NCBI GenBank assembly: GCA_950106755.1
Contig: CATNNA010000005.1
Coordinates: 1,488,001 to 1,552,000, forward strand
From: Climacium dendroides
Taxonomy: Eukaryota > Streptophyta > Bryopsida > Hypnales > Climaciaceae
DNA length: 64,000 nt
Reading direction: 5' to 3'
A program made the position numbers and the translations under genes. This document shows, one piece after another, positions 60,625 to 64,000 of the stretch (its first letter is position 1; every line of letters starts with the position of its first letter). Under the pieces are notes generated by a model, which searched no databases, was not told the DNA's origin, and was given only the letters and a program-made list of their open reading frames with translations.

Positions 60625-62301
60625 TTACAATCCTTCCTGTTCCGTCTCATACACTCCGGATCCAATGGTGGGGCTCTCATTAGGTCTCTCCAACTGCTCG
60701 AAGACCTCATTTAGATTCCGGTTCTGTTCCCCATCCGTAGGTAGAGCTGGGTGATCTTCCTCAGTTTCCGGGGAGTCTAAATTTATCGGCTGATGTTCGG
60801 TCGAGGGCGTCTCCTTCTTTGCCCTACTTGACTGGGGCGTCTTGTCCTTTCCCAGTTCCTGAGCTACGTCTTCCGGAAACAAGTCCGGAAGAGAAATTTC
60901 AAAGAGCCGGACCGGAACTTCTGTCAACTTCTGGCTGTTCTCCACGATCCGGTCCGCTGACTCTCGTGCCTTGGATAGGAGCTTCTCCATCTGCTCCTCA
61001 AAATCGGTGAGGATGTGCACCACCCTGGTTCCGGATATCTTCTTGTCCTTGTGCACCTCCTCTTCGAACAGGCGCGCCTTGGTGACCGCGGCTCCGGGTC
61101 CTCCAAGCACATCCTTCACTTCTGCGGCCAACTTCTTCATTTCCTCCGCCATCTCCTTTGTCGCAGTGGCGTTCTCGAGCAACGCGAAAAGTTCGGCCTT
61201 GAGGGTGTCCACCTCATCGTGCTGCCGCTTGCTATCCTCCTTCATCTTCCGGAGCTCATCCGGATTGATAACACTCTCAGCTACCTTCCGCGGCAACTGA
61301 CTGTCCGGTTCCGCTCCGATTAATTGCGCGATCTCCCCGAGCGTCCACTTCTTAACTTCCCAATTCGCCCAGATTCCGCAGAGGATCCCAACCAACTCGT
61401 CGAATGGATCTGCGGTTCCTGATCCGGATGCCACATCCGGTCCGGTTGGAGTCTCACCTCTGCACGGTCGCAGATGTCCCAGGGGCGTTCCTCGATTCCG
61501 AGTCGGCATGGTCTTCTGCCTCTTGGCGGGGACATACGGTTCCTCCTCTTCTTCTTCTTCTTCTTCCTCCTCCTCGGTTTCGTTTCCGGAATCCGCTTCT
61601 TGGTCGGACTCGGATTCTCCGTACTTCATGGTCCGCTCCTGGGCCTTCCACACCTTCAGCTCCACTTCCGTCAGCAGTTCCTGTTGCTGGTAGAGGTGGT
61701 ACACATAAGGGCACAGTGGGGTAGCCCTACTTCTCCCCACTCTTGTAGTAAGCTGGGACACCAGATCAAAGAAATTCCGGCCCCAGTCTACTTTTCGGGT
61801 TTCGCTCAGCGCTCCAAAAATCGTGTTAGCCAAGGTGATAGTCACCCTAGTGGGCTTTTCCGGATGCAGAATCGGAACCAGGAATTGGAGCAGGCGTCGC
61901 TCCCGGTCATCGAGGCAGTCTTCGACCGCATAGCCGTCCTTCGGGTTTACTACGCTTCCGAACTTGCCCTGGACAAAATCATCCTTCCGGCTGGCAAGCC
62001 CGAGTCCTCCTGGCCAGAATCCGTATACGTCCCACCACAAAGCCTCGGTCCATTGGACCGGATTCCCTCTTAGGGTGTTATCGAACTGATTCGATACGCC
62101 ACTGAGGATTTCTCTAATCATCCTCTCATCTTTGAAACCCCAAGGCTTCAAAGCTAACCCCTGACAACCCATCAACGATAAATCCTCTCTGAGCTCTCCC
62201 TGTTCCGGTTCCTTGGTCGGCATGACCGGAACCACTTTTCTAAGCTTTACTTCACTCAGGGGCGGGGTGTTAGAACCTCTCTTCCGGTTCAGCCGCAGCA
62301 T
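60625..62301 (-). CDS. E3 gene, intact 558-residue gag-like/plant-transposon-like protein
   Basis: Uninterrupted from ATG 62,301 to TAA 60,625, 315 bp downstream of a TATA-like box. Regions: basic N-terminus (1-25); a conserved block LREDLSLMGCQGLALKPWGF (38-56); NQFDNTLRGNPVQW (71-84); a globular block with NPKDGY, RRLLQFLVPILHPEKPTRV, KVDWGRNFF and PLCPYVYHLYQQQELL (120-210); an acidic run of a dozen Glu (243-254) followed by AKRQK; DELVGILCGIWANWEVKKWTLGEIAQLIG (301-329); a coiled coil (350-400); KARLFEEEVHKDKKISGT (408-425); an acidic C-terminus. The middle block resembles, by layout, the plant-specific putative transposon protein domain found beside retroelements; this is a weak call. 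No Cys-His knuckle, protease or RT. All Gln (about 24) use CAA/CAG. Probably a structural, nucleic-acid-associated element protein. Confidence 0.7.
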   Translation of the reverse strand: MLRLNRKRGSNTPPLSEVKLRKVVPVMPTKEPEQGELREDLSLMGCQGLALKPWGFKDERMIREILSGVSNQFDNTLRGNPVQWTEALWWDVYGFWPGGLGLASRKDDFVQGKFGSVVNPKDGYAVEDCLDDRERRLLQFLVPILHPEKPTRVTITLANTIFGALSETRKVDWGRNFFDLVSQLTTRVGRSRATPLCPYVYHLYQQQELLTEVELKVWKAQERTMKYGESESDQEADSGNETEEEEEEEEEEEEPYVPAKRQKTMPTRNRGTPLGHLRPCRGETPTGPDVASGSGTADPFDELVGILCGIWANWEVKKWTLGEIAQLIGAEPDSQLPRKVAESVINPDELRKMKEDSKRQHDEVDTLKAELFALLENATATKEMAEEMKKLAAEVKDVLGGPGAAVTKARLFEEEVHKDKKISGTRVVHILTDFEEQMEKLLSKARESADRIVENSQKLTEVPVRLFEISLPDLFPEDVAQELGKDKTPQSSRAKKETPSTEHQPINLDSPETEEDHPALPTDGEQNRNLNEVFEQLERPNESPTIGSGVYETEQEGL

Positions 62302-62611
62302 GAGGGTAGCTCTACCCGGTTTTCACTCTCTATGGTCCTAACAAGGGAGCGCCGACACTCAGATGTTCCGCTCCGCCTGTAAACTAACCTACTGGCGTGC
62401 TCACACTCTCAGTCTCTCACGTATCCGCTCGCACTCAAGGTCTCACCTACTCATGTCCGGAGGAGATCTCTCCGTCTCACACCCCTTACTCACTTCCGGA
62501 CCCTCTTGTACTTTCTCTTCCTTGCCGTGGTCAACGATAAAAACGTCAGGCGCTAAATCAAGACACGACAACACATGGAAATCCAGAGACCTGAAAATGG
62601 ACAGGGTCAAG

Positions 62612-62621
62612 CTTTATATAG
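62612..62621 (-). promoter_or_regulatory. TATA box of E3
   Basis: CTATATAAAG on the minus strand, 286 bp from the E3 5' end and about 310 bp upstream of ATG 62,301. It is the strongest TATA match of the four elements. Confidence 0.65.
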
Positions 62622-63889
62622 TCCTGACGCCCTGGACTGTCTTTATAACCGGTCGGATATCCGGTCCGGTTCTTGACATCCGGTTCTCTCCCATCCGGTC
62701 AACAAGATTCCGGTTGGAAATACTATCCGGTTGTAAATCTAATCCATTCTGCTTCTACCTAAAACCGGATTAGTTCCGTAAGGTCCTTTTGTGACTATTT
62801 TTGGATTTATCTTTCTCTTTAGATGAATCCGGATACCTATTTCTAATTTCCGGTTCACTCAAAAAGGTAAACAAGAAAAAATCAAAAATATGAGTTGTCA
62901 CAACAGGGTAACTGCTAGATTCACTCATGTCATAGACAATGATGTCCTTGTAGATATCACTAGTAGGGCTATGCATGAAGACTTGAATAAAAGTCCAAGT
63001 CCAAGTCTAGTTTTGATCCCAGTTGATGTAGTGCTACCTTCCCAAAATGTGAATAACAAGAACCTTTAAAAGATGGAGATGGACTTTTTGAAATTGGGTG
63101 TTGTCAACAATAGCAAATAAACCCTGAATCTGGAAGAGCATCCAATCTTAGCGTTTTTAAGTCCTGAGGATCTACAAAGTTTACAAAAGATGCTTTACTA
63201 CAAGAAATGAAGAACTTATTGCAATGTACCCTTTGATGAAAGACATTTAAAGTTACATGAGAAGCTGCTGCCATTGGAAATAAAGGGGGTACAGCAAATA
63301 CAGGGGGCAGTGTAAATGAAGGGCGCCACTTGACTTCGTGCAGTTCAACAATGAAGTTTGGCAAAATGTTCAATAATTCTTATTTTCTATCATATACAGC
63401 TAGAAATGTGGTTGCTTTAACGTCTACCTTCGTGCAAATAGCTGTTACATTTGTGTACATGACGCCAGACATTTTATATGGCGCTGTAGCTTTCAAAAAG
63501 TTTGTCGAGTTTGCAGACAAACTCCAAGAAGAGAAGTTGGAAGACCTCAAGAAATTGATTCATTTTGAACAAGAAAATAAGGAACTGAAGTAGGTGTATT
63601 ATAACAAAGAAGAATATGATGACCTCAAAAAAAGTATGAGATATTGGAAACGAAGTACGCAACAAAGTTTTAGAGTAAAGACTTTAAAACCTTGAGGGAT
63701 AATTGTGAGAGCTTTAAACAAGAAAACGAGGCTTTGAAGGTCATAAATGAGACTTTGAAGGCCACAAATGAGAAGTTGGCATTGGAATTGAAGACATCTG
63801 AGGATATATTACAACAGTACCATGAGATGTTGATGACATTACAAAATGAGAAGACATCTGAACATTGAAAGGGCGCACCAAGCCTCCTA

Positions 63890-64000
63890 CACTAGAAGAA
63901 AAAGCAGGGTTTTGCGACTGCGGTTTGCGACTGGTTTATAGTCGTATCGGACATTTGCGACTTGGTGATATTCTGGAGTCCGTAGTCTCGTAGTGGACAA
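63890..64000 (+). mobile_element. 5' end of a CACTA (En/Spm-type) DNA transposon, cut by window end
   Basis: CACTAGAAGAAAAAGCAGG at 63,890 matches the usual CACTA terminal repeat (CACTACAAGAAAA type). Subterminal copies of TTTGCGACT follow within 70 bp on the plus strand, with related AGTCG on the other strand, as expected for transposase-binding repeats. Preceding CTA may be the 3-bp target duplication; the other end lies beyond the window. Confidence 0.8.

Larger units (their letters stand above)
59486..62902 (-). mobile_element. Element E3, TG...CA ends, TSD ACAGG, intact gene
   Basis: On the plus strand it begins TGTCGCAGCACAG and ends GAGTTGTCACA. The flanking duplication is ACAGG at 59,481-59,485 and 62,903-62,907. 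Length 3,417 bp. Read from its 5' end (62,902) it starts TGTGACAACTC and ends GTGCTGCGACA; the ends form a short imperfect inverted repeat (TGTNNCARC). It matches E4 at both ends in inverted orientation. It carries one intact minus-strand gene. No LTR pair or pol genes. It is the best-preserved member and the best reference copy. Confidence 0.9.
59034..63888 (+). pseudogene. Old gene of unknown function, split by element E3
   Basis: The upstream part is open from ATG 59,034 to 59,485 except for TAA at 59,073 and 59,100 and TAG at 59,478. It reads VKIDWKKEDIEYWTFKLCRKYV, KLWPKECHILYNHKYCFKPRNC and RRKRFLWKK, with several Cys/His and basic residues. After the E3 right duplication (62,903-62,907) coding-like sequence resumes, probably with a frame change: TARFTHVIDNDVLVDITSRAMH, TAA at 63,067 and 63,118, HPILAFLSPEDLQSLQKM. 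Later, 63,470-63,870 encodes a coiled coil (KLQEEKLEDLKKL, FEQENKELK*VYYNKEEYDDLKK, ESFKQENEALKVINETLK) with TAG at 63,591 and 63,672 and one frame change in an A run near 63,630. The two halves are joined by position only. No family recognised. Confidence 0.5.

Noticed and set aside
61320..62073. Plus-strand ORFs across the E3 gene (for example 61,474-62,073)
   Set aside because: Antisense shadows; the Phe/Leu run is the complement of the poly-Glu codons of the minus-strand gene.
47845..62902. Complete LTR retrotransposon with pol
   Set aside because: No reverse transcriptase, RNase H, integrase or protease motifs were found in any frame, and the two ends of each element are not direct repeats of each other.

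Overview
The window looks like nuclear DNA of a green-lineage eukaryote (a land plant or a green alga). Evidence: degenerate TTTAGGG-type telomere-like tracts, introns with GT/AG borders, a CACTA transposon end, nested TG...CA elements with 5-bp target duplications, and a long satellite. There are no bacterial-style operons, rRNA or recognisable tRNA genes. The species cannot be named from the sequence.

Layout. (1) 1-29.4 kb is one satellite array of a 198-bp AT-rich monomer, about 148 copies all in one orientation, with higher-order repeats (5, 8 and 11 monomers on the left; 7-9 on the right) and a decayed right edge. (2) 29.4-32.7 kb is a gene-poor transition with a duplicated AT-rich segment, a G-rich GGGTATCG-type repeat, a threefold repeat of about 105 bp and telomere-like sequence. 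(3) 32.7-45.1 kb holds two tandem copies (A and B) of a multi-exon gene. Copy A encodes, in order, a ParB-like segment, an unrecognised helical segment, a DNA-methyltransferase-like segment split by an intron inside its glycine-rich motif, a charged linker and an FCP1/HAD-phosphatase-like domain. Copy B has only the methyltransferase-like and later parts. The introns and the upstream region of copy A carry 21-bp palindromes. Copy B has palindromes in the same introns with different but still self-complementary arms. (4) 45.1-47.8 kb is AT-rich, with a hairpin and telomere-like tracts. (5) 47.8-62.9 kb is a nest of four elements of 3.4-3.7 kb. Each has TG...CA-type ends, a 5-bp target duplication, a TATA-like box about 250-325 bp from its 5' end and one gene for a related protein of about 560 residues. 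I see no pol gene and no second LTR. E4 (plus strand) is interrupted by E1 and E2 (minus); E3 (minus) sits in another old gene. Only the E3 gene is intact. (6) The window ends inside a CACTA-type transposon starting at 63,890.

Two themes run through the coding parts. In-frame TAG/TAA codons are frequent while the same frame stays coding-like beyond them, and several align with CAA/CAG (Gln) in the paralogue; TGA is rare in these frames. Either silenced copies are losing CAG/CAA codons by cytosine deamination, or the organism reads TAR as Gln, as some ulvophycean green algae do. The window does not settle this. Second, the paired palindromes of copies A and B suggest sites that changed together with the gene that carries them.
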